Positions 1 through 6,164 of a stretch of 9,312 nucleotides of DNA are shown piece by piece. This stretch comes from an uncultured Tidjanibacter sp. GTDB lineage: Bacteria; Bacteroidota; Bacteroidia; Bacteroidales; Rikenellaceae. The stretch spans positions 1 through 9,312 of the forward strand of contig CAKUKW010000065.1 in NCBI GenBank assembly GCA_934663885.1, given 5' to 3'. Below the pieces are notes generated by a model that was given only the letters and a program-made list of their open reading frames with translations, was not told where the DNA came from and searched no databases. Numbering within the stretch: the first letter of the stretch is position 1; every line of letters begins with the position of its first letter. Position numbers and translations under genes: made by a program.

Positions 1-894
1 GTACTGCCTGTTGCCGTACTTGTCGAGGAGTGGCTGCCCGTCGGAATCCCTCACCAGGCTTTCTATCTCGCCGCAGGGATTATAACGCCGGTTTTCGGCC
101 ATTTGCCAGCGGTCGATGCCGTCCCATGCGTGGTAGGTTTTCTCACGGCCGCCGAATACGAGCGCTTTGACTACCGTGCGGTCGCCGTAATAAGCTCCCT
201 GGGCGTACCATGACTTCATGTCGGCCGAAGCACGTTCGATGTAGCCGTCCGAATGGATATTCGAGAGGCGCGCGTTAAAAGCCCACCGTCCGTCGATGAG
301 TCCGGAGTTGACCTTTACCATTTCCCTGTGCGTCCCGAACGAACCGCCGGAGAACGATACTTCCGACGAGGGTTTCAAGCCCAGTGGCTCCGTCCTGAGG
401 TTTATGCTGCCGCCGAATGCTCCCGAGCCGTTAGTCGATGTGCCGACCCCGCGCTGTACCTGTATGTCTTCGACAGAGGATGCGAAGTCTGGCATATTGA
501 CCCAGTAGAGAGAATGGCTTTCGGCGTCGTTGAGCGGTATGCCGTTGGAAGTGACGTTAATACGGGTGGCGTCGACGCCCCTGATTCGTACGCCTGTGTA
601 GCCTATACCCGTTCCCGCGTCTGAAGTCGCCACTACCGAGGGGGTCAGGGTCAGCAGGTAGGGTATGTCCTGTCCGTTGTTGACTTTGGACAGCTGTCCC
701 TTTGAAAGGTCGGAATAGGCCACCGGTGTGGTGGAGCCGGCTCTTGTGGCCGAAACCTGGATGCCGTCCATCTGGAGGGTCTTGATAGAATCGGCTTTTT
801 CCTGCCGATTTACATTCGAGTCCTGCGCGGACACGTTAGATACGGATAGCGCCAATGATAGCGCGGCCGCAGTGAAACTGTAAAGTTTTTTCAT
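1..894 (-). CDS. TonB-dependent outer membrane receptor, N-terminal part, probably for thiamine uptake (partial)
   Basis: This is the first 298 codons of an outer membrane beta-barrel receptor; the reading frame is open to the left edge and the C-terminus is missing. It starts at the ATG on 894-892, followed by a typical signal peptide (Met-Lys-Lys, hydrophobic core, Ala-Gln cleavage region near residues 23-24). Residues about 43-51 (DGIQVSATR) resemble a TonB-box region. Residues about 55-168 are the plug, with GVRIRGVDATRINVTSNGIP (101-120), the NMPDFASSVEDIQVQRGVG stretch (133-151) and GSGAFGGSINLRT (157-169). Barrel strands start near residue 178. There is no carboxypeptidase-like N-terminal extension, so it resembles BtuB-type receptors rather than SusC. 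The substrate is inferred from the TPP riboswitch in the leader: thiamine or a phosphorylated or precursor form, moved into the periplasm with TonB-ExbBD energy. The family call is secure; the substrate is inferred from regulation. Confidence 0.93.
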   Translation of the reverse strand, partial: MKKLYSFTAAALSLALSVSNVSAQDSNVNRQEKADSIKTLQMDGIQVSATRAGSTTPVAYSDLSKGQLSKVNNGQDIPYLLTLTPSVVATSDAGTGIGYTGVRIRGVDATRINVTSNGIPLNDAESHSLYWVNMPDFASSVEDIQVQRGVGTSTNGSGAFGGSINLRTEPLGLKPSSEVSFSGGSFGTHREMVKVNSGLIDGRWAFNARLSNIHSDGYIERASADMKSWYAQGAYYGDRTVVKALVFGGREKTYHAWDGIDRWQMAENRRYNPCGEIESLVRDSDGQPLLDKYGNRQY

Positions 895-973
895 AAAAAT
901 TTGGTTAAGAACAGAAAAGGGGCATCTTTCCTGCCGAAACCTCCGGTGATCCACTCTTTCATGTAACGCCACG

Positions 974-1009
974 ATAATAAAAAATGTGGGCCGCCTGCAG
1001 TGCGGGCCC
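974..1009 (-). terminator. Terminator-like hairpin in the receptor leader, candidate riboswitch expression platform
   Basis: On the minus strand, GGGCC-c-GC pairs with GC-GGCCC (plus-strand positions 988-1009): seven G/C pairs with one bulged C and a loop of about seven bases. It is followed after two or three bases by a run of six T and then an AT-rich stretch (974-986). It lies between the TPP aptamer and the receptor start codon, where a ligand-controlled terminator would be expected. I saw no obvious antiterminator partner, so conditional termination is an inference. Confidence 0.6.
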
Positions 1010-1052
1010 GTTATTTCATCGTGAAGGTTACATTGAAACTGCTTACGCGGAA

Positions 1053-1128
1053 GCCTCGTTCCCTACGCCGGCATTATCCGGATCAGGTCAATGGGTATAA
1101 TCTCAGCCCTTGTATTAAGGCACCCCTT
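1053..1128 (-). ncRNA. TPP riboswitch aptamer (THI element)
   Basis: Read on the minus strand, this stretch carries the conserved parts of the THI element in the right order. These are GGGGTGCC at the 5' side (1126-1119), a small CCTT/AAGG hairpin, the CTGAGA box, TACCC, the GACCTGAT block, a CCGG-ATAAT-GCCGG hairpin, and the closing GCGTAGGGAA (to about 1059). The CTGAGA box contacts the pyrimidine of TPP, and the second arm binds the pyrophosphate through metal ions. It lies about 160 nt upstream of the TonB-dependent receptor, so high TPP should lower receptor expression. The outer P1 helix is weak: the only candidate I see is GAAG (1129-1126) with CTTC (1053-1050). The aptamer identification itself is firm. 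Confidence 0.95.
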
Positions 1129-1148
1129 CAAAAATGAGTTTACGGGTG

Positions 1149-1179
1149 CAAATGTAAACTTTTTCCCCGTAACACCAAA
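1149..1179 (-). promoter_or_regulatory. Bacteroidota-type promoter for the TPP-riboswitch leader and receptor
   Basis: On the minus strand, TTTG (1179-1176) is separated by 19 bases from TACATTTG (1156-1149). This fits the Bacteroidota consensus TTTG-N19-21-TAnnTTTG. A start of transcription about seven bases downstream would fall near 1142, just before the aptamer begins at about 1128, which supports the assignment. Confidence 0.75.
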
Positions 1180-1270
1180 TATTTCACATAATTCTATAAC
1201 GGTTCTTTGCAAAACCATTTCATACGGGTTTATTTAAACCTTACTTTAGATGGTATGGTGCTGTGATTTC

Positions 1271-1308
1271 AACAAAAACAAGACCCCGGCAATATTAAAG
1301 CCGGGGTC
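1271..1308 (-). terminator. Intrinsic terminator after the lipoprotein/hydrophobic protein operon
   Basis: A perfect nine-pair stem, GACCCCGGC (minus strand, 1308-1300) with GCCGGGGTC (1290-1282), encloses a nine-base AT-rich loop. It is followed on the minus strand by TTGTTTTTGTT. It lies about 30 bases downstream of the TGA of the 227-residue protein gene and separates that operon from the promoter of the thiamine-type receptor. Confidence 0.9.
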
Positions 1309-1336
1309 CGGTTTGTTCACCTTGCCAATTTCACGC

Positions 1337-2020
1337 TCAGCAGGGTTCGGCCAGCAAAACGTTGCTGTCGGACCTGCATGTGTTGACGGCTTTTACCACA
1401 TCTTCCACTGTCTGCTCCACCTGCATCACGCATAATGCTATCTCGGCGGCGAGCGCTACGCATTCTGTCGCTACCCAGGCAATTATCTGGGCGATACAGA
1501 TGATAGCCGTCTTGAGCCATTCCCACCAGCGCATTTCGTTCTTGAGGTACTGGAAGAACATTCTCAGGCAGCCCATTTTGTAAAGGGCACCGAAAAATGA
1601 AGCTAACGCTTTTCCGTTGTCGATAATGCCTTCTGCACGCTGAATCGCGGCCATTGCACGCCGCAGACCTATAAAAGCATTATCAGGGATACCCTTGATA
1701 ATGTATAAGGCGGCTTTATCCGTCGCTTTGGCATGTATTCCCACAAGTCCTATCACAATAAATACGACGTCGACAACTACCACTCCTACGGCTTTCATAC
1801 ATGGGGTGAGCATATCGTTTTCAGCCATGACCATTTCGGGTGTGATAACAGAGGCGTACTGAACGGTTGAGAGGATGGAATTAGTGGCCGGGGCGGCATT
1901 ACTCGTAATAAGATCGATAATCTCGGGCTTGAACATTTCAATATTCTGGGCTTCTTCCGGCGCATACTGTAAAATAACGTCAAGTGCAGCCTGCACCTGG
2001 CTTTTCGATAAATTTTCCAT
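1337..2020 (-). CDS. Hypothetical hydrophobic protein, 227 aa, unknown function
   Basis: I do not recognise this protein. It has no signal peptide. Residues 1-70 are polar and probably helical (MENLSKSQVQAALDVILQYA at the start). Residues about 76-95 form a strongly hydrophobic, valine-rich segment that could span a membrane. Residues 120-160 look amphipathic, with an aromatic cluster WWEW at 165-168. A second long hydrophobic segment at about 170-199 is broken by Glu186 and Glu193. There are seven cysteines (74, 151, 175, 187, 197, 215, 227), five of them from residue 175 onward, including the last residue. The ATG at 2020 follows an A/T-rich leader and is 66 bases downstream of the lipoprotein stop, with no terminator between them, so the two are probably co-transcribed. 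A strong terminator follows the gene. A membrane-inserted or membrane-associated role is plausible; any toxin, immunity or transport function would be speculation. Confidence 0.75.
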   Translation of the reverse strand: MENLSKSQVQAALDVILQYAPEEAQNIEMFKPEIIDLITSNAAPATNSILSTVQYASVITPEMVMAENDMLTPCMKAVGVVVVDVVFIVIGLVGIHAKATDKAALYIIKGIPDNAFIGLRRAMAAIQRAEGIIDNGKALASFFGALYKMGCLRMFFQYLKNEMRWWEWLKTAIICIAQIIAWVATECVALAAEIALCVMQVEQTVEDVVKAVNTCRSDSNVLLAEPC

Positions 2021-2086
2021 AAAATAGAATTGGTTGGTTTAGTTGTTTTGTTGTTCTTTCAGTAATATATTTTCCGGCTATCCGTC

Positions 2087-3166
2087 TTACGGCAACTCGG
2101 TATATTCGGCTATTGGGTGTTCTTTCCATCCCTCGGCAACTTCGTACTCTGATTTCCTGCCTTGCGGGACATATACGGTAATACCGTTTTCCAACATGTC
2201 ATTTGTATATTCTATCGGGTCGCTCCACTTCACGTAAAATCCGCTCAGGTTAGTATCGAAAAAAGCCCCCCAGCCAATCGATTCCACACTCGCGGGAATT
2301 ACGACATCACCGCTCAACGCCGTCCCGTAAAATGCAGATACGCCTATGGAGCGAATTTTCTCATGGAAAGTAACCGATGTTATGGGGCAGACATGGAATA
2401 ATGTGTTAGGGAGCGTTTCGAGGCTCTCCGGAAAGGTAATATGCCCATTTATGCCGGTACCCCAGAATGCCGAAGAGCCTAAACTCGTCAAAGTGGATGG
2501 TAATTCAAGGGGGCCGGTTAAATTCTTACAAAAATAGAACGCGGCGTAGCCGATAGTTTCCAGTCCCTGCGGAAGGATCAGCCTGCTTCCGATCCGGCAA
2601 TTCCAAAACGCACCATCTGCCAGTGTTTTCAGTGTCGAAGGCAACACCAGACTTCCTTCACTGACGTTGTGCATAAAAGCATATTCGCCAATTTCAATCA
2701 CTCCTTCGGGTATAATGATATTACCCGTTTGGCCAAAACCGGCATAAACACAGAAGTTAAAAGATTCGTTACCGATACTGGTAATGCCCACGGGCCACTT
2801 AAAGAGTTCAAGATTCATGTTAAAATAAAATGCCTTGGAGGGTATTGCATCGGCGGGATAATCTTCATAGGCCATAACCCTCGATCCACTGAAATCAATA
2901 GAGGCGACCTTGGAGTCGTTCGCAAAAACGAAATCGCGTTTGTCTATAAAGCCTGAAACCCTGAGAGTCTCCATGGATTCCATATCCACCTCCGCATCCG
3001 TGATCAATCCCTCCACGGTACCCGGCAAGACGGTCGTAACCCAGACCGTAGTGCCCACGACCAGAACCGATCCCTCGGGTTCGGGATCCGGAATCTGGCC
3101 GTTTCCACAGCCTGCGGACAGCAATAAAATAACGGATGACAAAATAATAGTAAGTAACTTTTTCAT
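2087..3166 (-). CDS. BspA-like leucine-rich-repeat lipoprotein
   Basis: This is a 359-residue predicted surface or periplasm-facing lipoprotein. The signal peptide is MKKLL plus a hydrophobic core ending in LSAGC, with Cys20 as the lipidated residue; position -3 is Ser rather than the usual Leu, a mild deviation. The acidic stretch DPEPE (27-31) after the cysteine may act as a Bacteroidota surface-export signal. Residues about 33-106 form the N-terminal region common in BspA-like proteins. Then come eight BspA/LRR_5-type repeats with the pattern hydrophobic-x-x-[IL]-x-x-x-x-F, whose Phe residues are at 136, 164, 187, 210, 234, 257, 279 and 302, mostly spaced 22-24 residues. The tail (310-359) contains the typical VYVPQGRKSEYEVAEGW end. 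BspA-like proteins of Bacteroidales and oral bacteria bind host or microbial surfaces; the ligand here is unknown. It is the first gene of a probable operon with the 227-residue protein. The start is supported by the signal peptide and an A-rich leader. Confidence 0.92.
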   Translation of the reverse strand: MKKLLTIILSSVILLLSAGCGNGQIPDPEPEGSVLVVGTTVWVTTVLPGTVEGLITDAEVDMESMETLRVSGFIDKRDFVFANDSKVASIDFSGSRVMAYEDYPADAIPSKAFYFNMNLELFKWPVGITSIGNESFNFCVYAGFGQTGNIIIPEGVIEIGEYAFMHNVSEGSLVLPSTLKTLADGAFWNCRIGSRLILPQGLETIGYAAFYFCKNLTGPLELPSTLTSLGSSAFWGTGINGHITFPESLETLPNTLFHVCPITSVTFHEKIRSIGVSAFYGTALSGDVVIPASVESIGWGAFFDTNLSGFYVKWSDPIEYTNDMLENGITVYVPQGRKSEYEVAEGWKEHPIAEYTELP

Positions 3167-3270
3167 TTTTTATGTTTTTTATGTGATTTGGTCTGTTGTT
3201 CCAGGAAAAAAGGCCTGGGGTAATACGGCACATGCTCAAATCGCCTTTACACCATAGAACCGGTATAGGC

Positions 3271-3303
3271 AAAAATAAAAAACGGGACCCCTCGGAAAGT
3301 CCC
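3271..3303 (-). terminator. Intrinsic terminator of the TPR/AraC regulator gene
   Basis: On the minus strand, GGGACT (3303-3298) pairs with GGTCCC (3289-3284), including one G-U pair, around an eight-base loop. It is followed by GTTTTTTATTTTT. It lies about 77 bases after the stop of the regulator gene and upstream of the lipoprotein gene, so these two genes are probably separate transcripts. Confidence 0.8.
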
Positions 3304-3379
3304 ATTTTATAATTTGAAACATTTTTTTACACTACCCGTATGGAAATCACGGCGGTAAATAAATGACAATTTATGCCAT

Positions 3380-5248
3380 CTATTTCCTGCTCTTCCTGAA
3401 ATCGCTGGGCGAAAGCCCGGTGATCTGCTTGAATACCCTGTAAAAGGAGGTACGGCTGTTGAAGCCAACCCGTTCATACAATTCGTCGATATAGATGCCG
3501 TTCCTCGCAGGTGATGACATGACCCTGATTGCCTCCTTTACCCGGTATTCATTGATATACTGGCTGAAATTCTTGCCTGTAGTTCGGTTAATCGCGCGTG
3601 AAAGCAGATGCCTCTGAATATTGGCAATATCGGCGAGCTTTTCAAGGGTAAGCGAGGGATCGGCGTATACTTTTTTCTCATTCATGATGCCGTCCAGTAT
3701 GGCAATTACATTTTCGTCCTCTTTTGAAGGTAAAGCAGCGGAGGAAAGCTGCGACTCTACCGAATCCGGATTGTCATCGCGCCCGGAATCCGTTTCAGCC
3801 TGTGCCGTATTTCCGTCGGCCCAGTACCGTGCCTTCTCGGCCAATACCCTGTGGGCGTCCCTTTTTTTACGGTAAAGACGGATAACGACTACCGCCGCGG
3901 TTATAGAAATCATGAGCAGGAGCGAAACGAGGAATATGGTATGGCGCTGTTTCTCTATCTTTTCGTCGAGAAGTTGCTTTTCCATATCGTGAAGCCTCTG
4001 TTCCCCCCGGGCCATCATGTTTGAACTTCGGGTCATGTCTGACTTTTTTATATGGACATGCATGGAGTCGAGATAAGCAGACGACAGCTCTCCGTTGCCA
4101 ATGCGTGCATGGTAGCGCGCCATAAGGTCGAAAAGGTCGTTCTTCCCCAGGTCTTTTATCCAATGGCTTTCCATATACATGCGGGCGCTGTCGATAATGC
4201 CCGGAAGTTTATCTACTCTCCCTGTTTCCAGATACGATATCCCCAGTGAAACATATATACCGCCCACGAAAGCCGCCTCTCCGGCGGTATAGCCGAGCAT
4301 CAGTTTTTTTCCGGCCTCCAACATGGCTATCGCTTTGTCCCATTCGCCGCGCTTCATGGCTATCCTGCCGAGATTTGTAATCGCTATGCCAAGTTGAGGA
4401 GGTTGTTTCTCTACCGATTCATCCAATTGCAGGATGGCACGCTGATAATATTCGGCCGAGTCCAGATTTACTTCGACCCTCGAATAATAGCTGGCCAGAT
4501 AGTTGCGTGCCTGAATGTTGGTTTCGTCCTGGAAATATGTCGGCTCGTTATGTAACGCCTTTCGCAGGTAGGGTAGGGCCTTTTCGTACTCATTAGTAAG
4601 GTAATAACACATTCCTAACCGGAAATAGTCCCTGTATTTGTAAGGGTAGGAATTATCCACTTCCTCCAGGCCTTTCGACAGCAGCCCGGCATAATAAAAA
4701 TATTCGGTAAGATGCCCCGAGTAAAGGCTTTTGTGCCACATTTCGCCTATGGCCCGCAGTTCCATGTGTTTGTCCTTCTTCCTGCGGGCCTGCCTGGCAA
4801 CATTTTCCAGGATTTTTATCGAGCGGGAATAAGTTTCTTCATCGGTAACTTTCATAATATATCCCCGCAGGAATTCCAACTCGGCGTCGAGGGTCGGACT
4901 CTTGTACTGCGCGGCGATTTGCCTCATCCGTTCGAGTATGCCTTCGTATTCGTCCTCTGGGTATTCGGAAACAACATTCCAGAAATAGTCATCGAGCCAT
5001 ATGAGATCCTGGAATACATTGATAAATCCTTTTTCCGCATAGTTACGGACTACTTCCTCGAGAGGGATCGTCCTCATAATTTCCCGCTTGCGGGAGATTA
5101 TATCATCGTGGACGTTAGCTTCGACCCTGTCATAAAAGAGATCAAGGTCGGGATAACCGGTTGTCTCAAGTCGCTGCGCACAGGAATTACCCGGGGCAAA
5201 CAATAGGTGCAAAGACAGTATGCAGAGGAAAATCGCCGGTGTTCTCAT
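3380..5248 (-). CDS. Membrane-bound TPR / AraC-type transcriptional regulator
   Basis: This 622-residue protein is a one-component sensor-regulator of a type common in Bacteroidota. Residues 1-24 form a signal peptide or N-terminal membrane anchor (IFLCILSLHLLFAPG, then SCAQ). Residues about 100-400 are helical and TPR-like: YFRLGMCYYLTNEYEKALPY (208-227), YLASYYSRVEVNLDSAEYYQ (250-269) and LGRIAMKRGEWDKAIAML (293-310) fit the repeat pattern. A charged, probably coiled stretch (413-436) leads into one transmembrane helix (about 437-457). After a low-complexity linker (475-508) comes the AraC DNA-binding domain: first helix-turn-helix about 532-573 (LTLEKLADIANIQRHLLSRA) and second about 585-621 (YIDELYERVGFNSRTSFYRV), ending LSPSDFRK. 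The topology implies that periplasmic TPRs sense a signal and the HTH acts in the cytoplasm. It has its own probable promoter and terminator; the targets are not evident, although the flanking operons are candidates. Confident for architecture, not for regulon. Confidence 0.92.
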   Translation of the reverse strand: MRTPAIFLCILSLHLLFAPGNSCAQRLETTGYPDLDLFYDRVEANVHDDIISRKREIMRTIPLEEVVRNYAEKGFINVFQDLIWLDDYFWNVVSEYPEDEYEGILERMRQIAAQYKSPTLDAELEFLRGYIMKVTDEETYSRSIKILENVARQARRKKDKHMELRAIGEMWHKSLYSGHLTEYFYYAGLLSKGLEEVDNSYPYKYRDYFRLGMCYYLTNEYEKALPYLRKALHNEPTYFQDETNIQARNYLASYYSRVEVNLDSAEYYQRAILQLDESVEKQPPQLGIAITNLGRIAMKRGEWDKAIAMLEAGKKLMLGYTAGEAAFVGGIYVSLGISYLETGRVDKLPGIIDSARMYMESHWIKDLGKNDLFDLMARYHARIGNGELSSAYLDSMHVHIKKSDMTRSSNMMARGEQRLHDMEKQLLDEKIEKQRHTIFLVSLLLMISITAAVVVIRLYRKKRDAHRVLAEKARYWADGNTAQAETDSGRDDNPDSVESQLSSAALPSKEDENVIAILDGIMNEKKVYADPSLTLEKLADIANIQRHLLSRAINRTTGKNFSQYINEYRVKEAIRVMSSPARNGIYIDELYERVGFNSRTSFYRVFKQITGLSPSDFRKSRK

Positions 5249-5277
5249 TTAATGTCTGGTAAGTGGCCAAGAGTATA

Positions 5278-5285
5278 CAAAAGTA
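5278..5285 (-). promoter_or_regulatory. Candidate -7 promoter element of the regulator gene
   Basis: On the minus strand, TACTTTTG matches the Bacteroidota -7 motif TAnnTTTG. Transcription would start near 5271, about 23 bases upstream of the ATG at 5248. No good TTTG lies at the usual 19-21 base distance; the nearest TTTG is only 12 bases away, so the -33 element is weak or atypical. Confidence 0.45.
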
Positions 5286-5331
5286 ATGTTTTTGAACCAA
5301 AACGCGCATAAGTACGTATTCTTCACAACTG

Positions 5332-5365
5332 CAAACAAAAAACCGCCGGAAAAAATCCCGGCGGT
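5332..5365 (-). terminator. Intrinsic terminator of the ABC transporter operon
   Basis: On the minus strand, ACCGCCGG (5365-5358) pairs perfectly with CCGGCGGT (5349-5342) around an eight-base loop rich in T. It is followed by TTTTTTGTTT. It lies about 54 bases downstream of the ATPase stop codon and closes the transporter operon ahead of the regulator gene. Confidence 0.9.
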
Positions 5366-5418
5366 CAGCTAAAACAATTCGTCTGAGTTATGGGCACATG
5401 GAAATGCCCGGGTGGGTG

Positions 5419-6102
5419 TTACATCAAATTCTTAACATCTTTTACGAGTTCGCCGTCGAACATGTTCAATACCCTGTGGGCATACGACGAGTCGTGTTGG
5501 GAGTGGGTAACCATTATGATGGTGGTTCCTTCCTTGTTCAATTCCGAGAGCAGATCCATTACCTCCTTACCGTTCTTGGAATCGAGGTTACCGGTAGGCT
5601 CGTCGGCGAGTATCAGCTTGGGATTTGCTACGACCGCCCTGGCTATGGCGACCCTCTGCTGCTGTCCTCCGGAGAGCTGCTGCGGGAAGTGGCTGGCACG
5701 GTGGCTTATGTTCATCCTGCGGAGGATGTCGTTCACCATCTGCTTGCGCTCGGTCGCTTTGATACGCATGTAAATAAGCGGAAGCTCCACATTCTCGTAA
5801 ACGTTCAGTTCGTCTATGAGGTTGAAGCTCTGGAACACGAACCCGATATTTCCTTTACGGAAAAGGGTACGGTCTTTTTCCCTGAATTTGGCAACTTCAT
5901 TGCCGAGCAGCATATAGCTGCCGCCGGTCGGGTTGTCGAGCAGCCCTAATATATTCAGGAGCGTGGATTTGCCGCATCCCGAGGGACCCATTACGGCTAC
6001 GAATTCGCCTTGTTTGACTTCGAACGAAACTCCGTTGAGGGCGATGGTCTCTATTTCCTCGGTACGGAATACTTTTCTAAGGTTTTCTACTTTTAGCATC
6101 AT
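5419..6102 (-). CDS. ABC transporter ATP-binding protein, MacB/LolD type
   Basis: This 227-residue protein is a complete nucleotide-binding domain of the family that drives MacB, LolCDE and FtsX-like permeases. All catalytic motifs are intact: Walker A GPSGCGKST (39-47), Q-loop Gln91 in FVFQSFNLID, signature LSGGQQQR (143-150), Walker B LILADE (163-168) with catalytic Glu168, D-loop GNLDS and H-loop His200 in VTHSQ. The length and the absence of a C-terminal extension are normal for this subfamily. It acts on the cytoplasmic face of the inner membrane and should power the two permeases encoded just upstream, separated from the nearer one by 62 AT-rich bases. The gene begins ATG-ATG; I use the first, and the second (6099) would be equally functional. 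Such systems usually move substrates from the periplasm or inner membrane leaflet (mechanotransmission) rather than importing nutrients. The substrate is unknown. Confidence 0.95.
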   Translation of the reverse strand: MMLKVENLRKVFRTEEIETIALNGVSFEVKQGEFVAVMGPSGCGKSTLLNILGLLDNPTGGSYMLLGNEVAKFREKDRTLFRKGNIGFVFQSFNLIDELNVYENVELPLIYMRIKATERKQMVNDILRRMNISHRASHFPQQLSGGQQQRVAIARAVVANPKLILADEPTGNLDSKNGKEVMDLLSELNKEGTTIIMVTHSQHDSSYAHRVLNMFDGELVKDVKNLM

Positions 6103-6164
6103 GGCTTTAAAAAATTTAATGGTTAAAATTTATTAGTTATATTTTATTATTATCGGCTTCGTTA

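Noticed and set aside
253..624. Two overlapping plus-strand open frames within the receptor gene.
   Set aside because: The minus-strand frame gives an unbroken, highly recognisable TonB-dependent receptor plug, so these are shadows.
1317..1526. A 69-codon minus-strand open frame overlapping the end of the 227-residue protein gene.
   Set aside because: It is a +1-type shadow frame rich in Arg and Gly. The 227-residue frame has coherent hydrophobic segments and a well-placed terminator. I considered a frameshifted extension but saw no slippery site or domain continuity.
3201..3218. Small inverted repeat CCAGG/CCTGG in the leader of the lipoprotein gene.
   Set aside because: It is five pairs long with no T-run after it and no match to a known regulatory element, so it was not listed as a feature.
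3167..3270. Search for a TTTG-N19-21-TAnnTTTG promoter before the lipoprotein gene.
   Set aside because: A TTTG is present but no TAnnTTTG lies at the right distance, so no promoter was called.
4712..5206. A 164-codon plus-strand open frame opposite the regulator gene.
   Set aside because: It is antisense to the TPR part of a well-supported protein and has no independent support.
5392..5409. Inverted repeat GGGCA/TGCCC with an eight-base loop just after the ATPase stop.
   Set aside because: It is only five pairs long with no T-run; the strong terminator at 5332-5365 explains termination here.
5398..5949. A 183-codon plus-strand open frame opposite the ATPase gene.
   Set aside because: It is opposite the Walker and signature motifs of an intact ATPase, and its product resembles no known protein.
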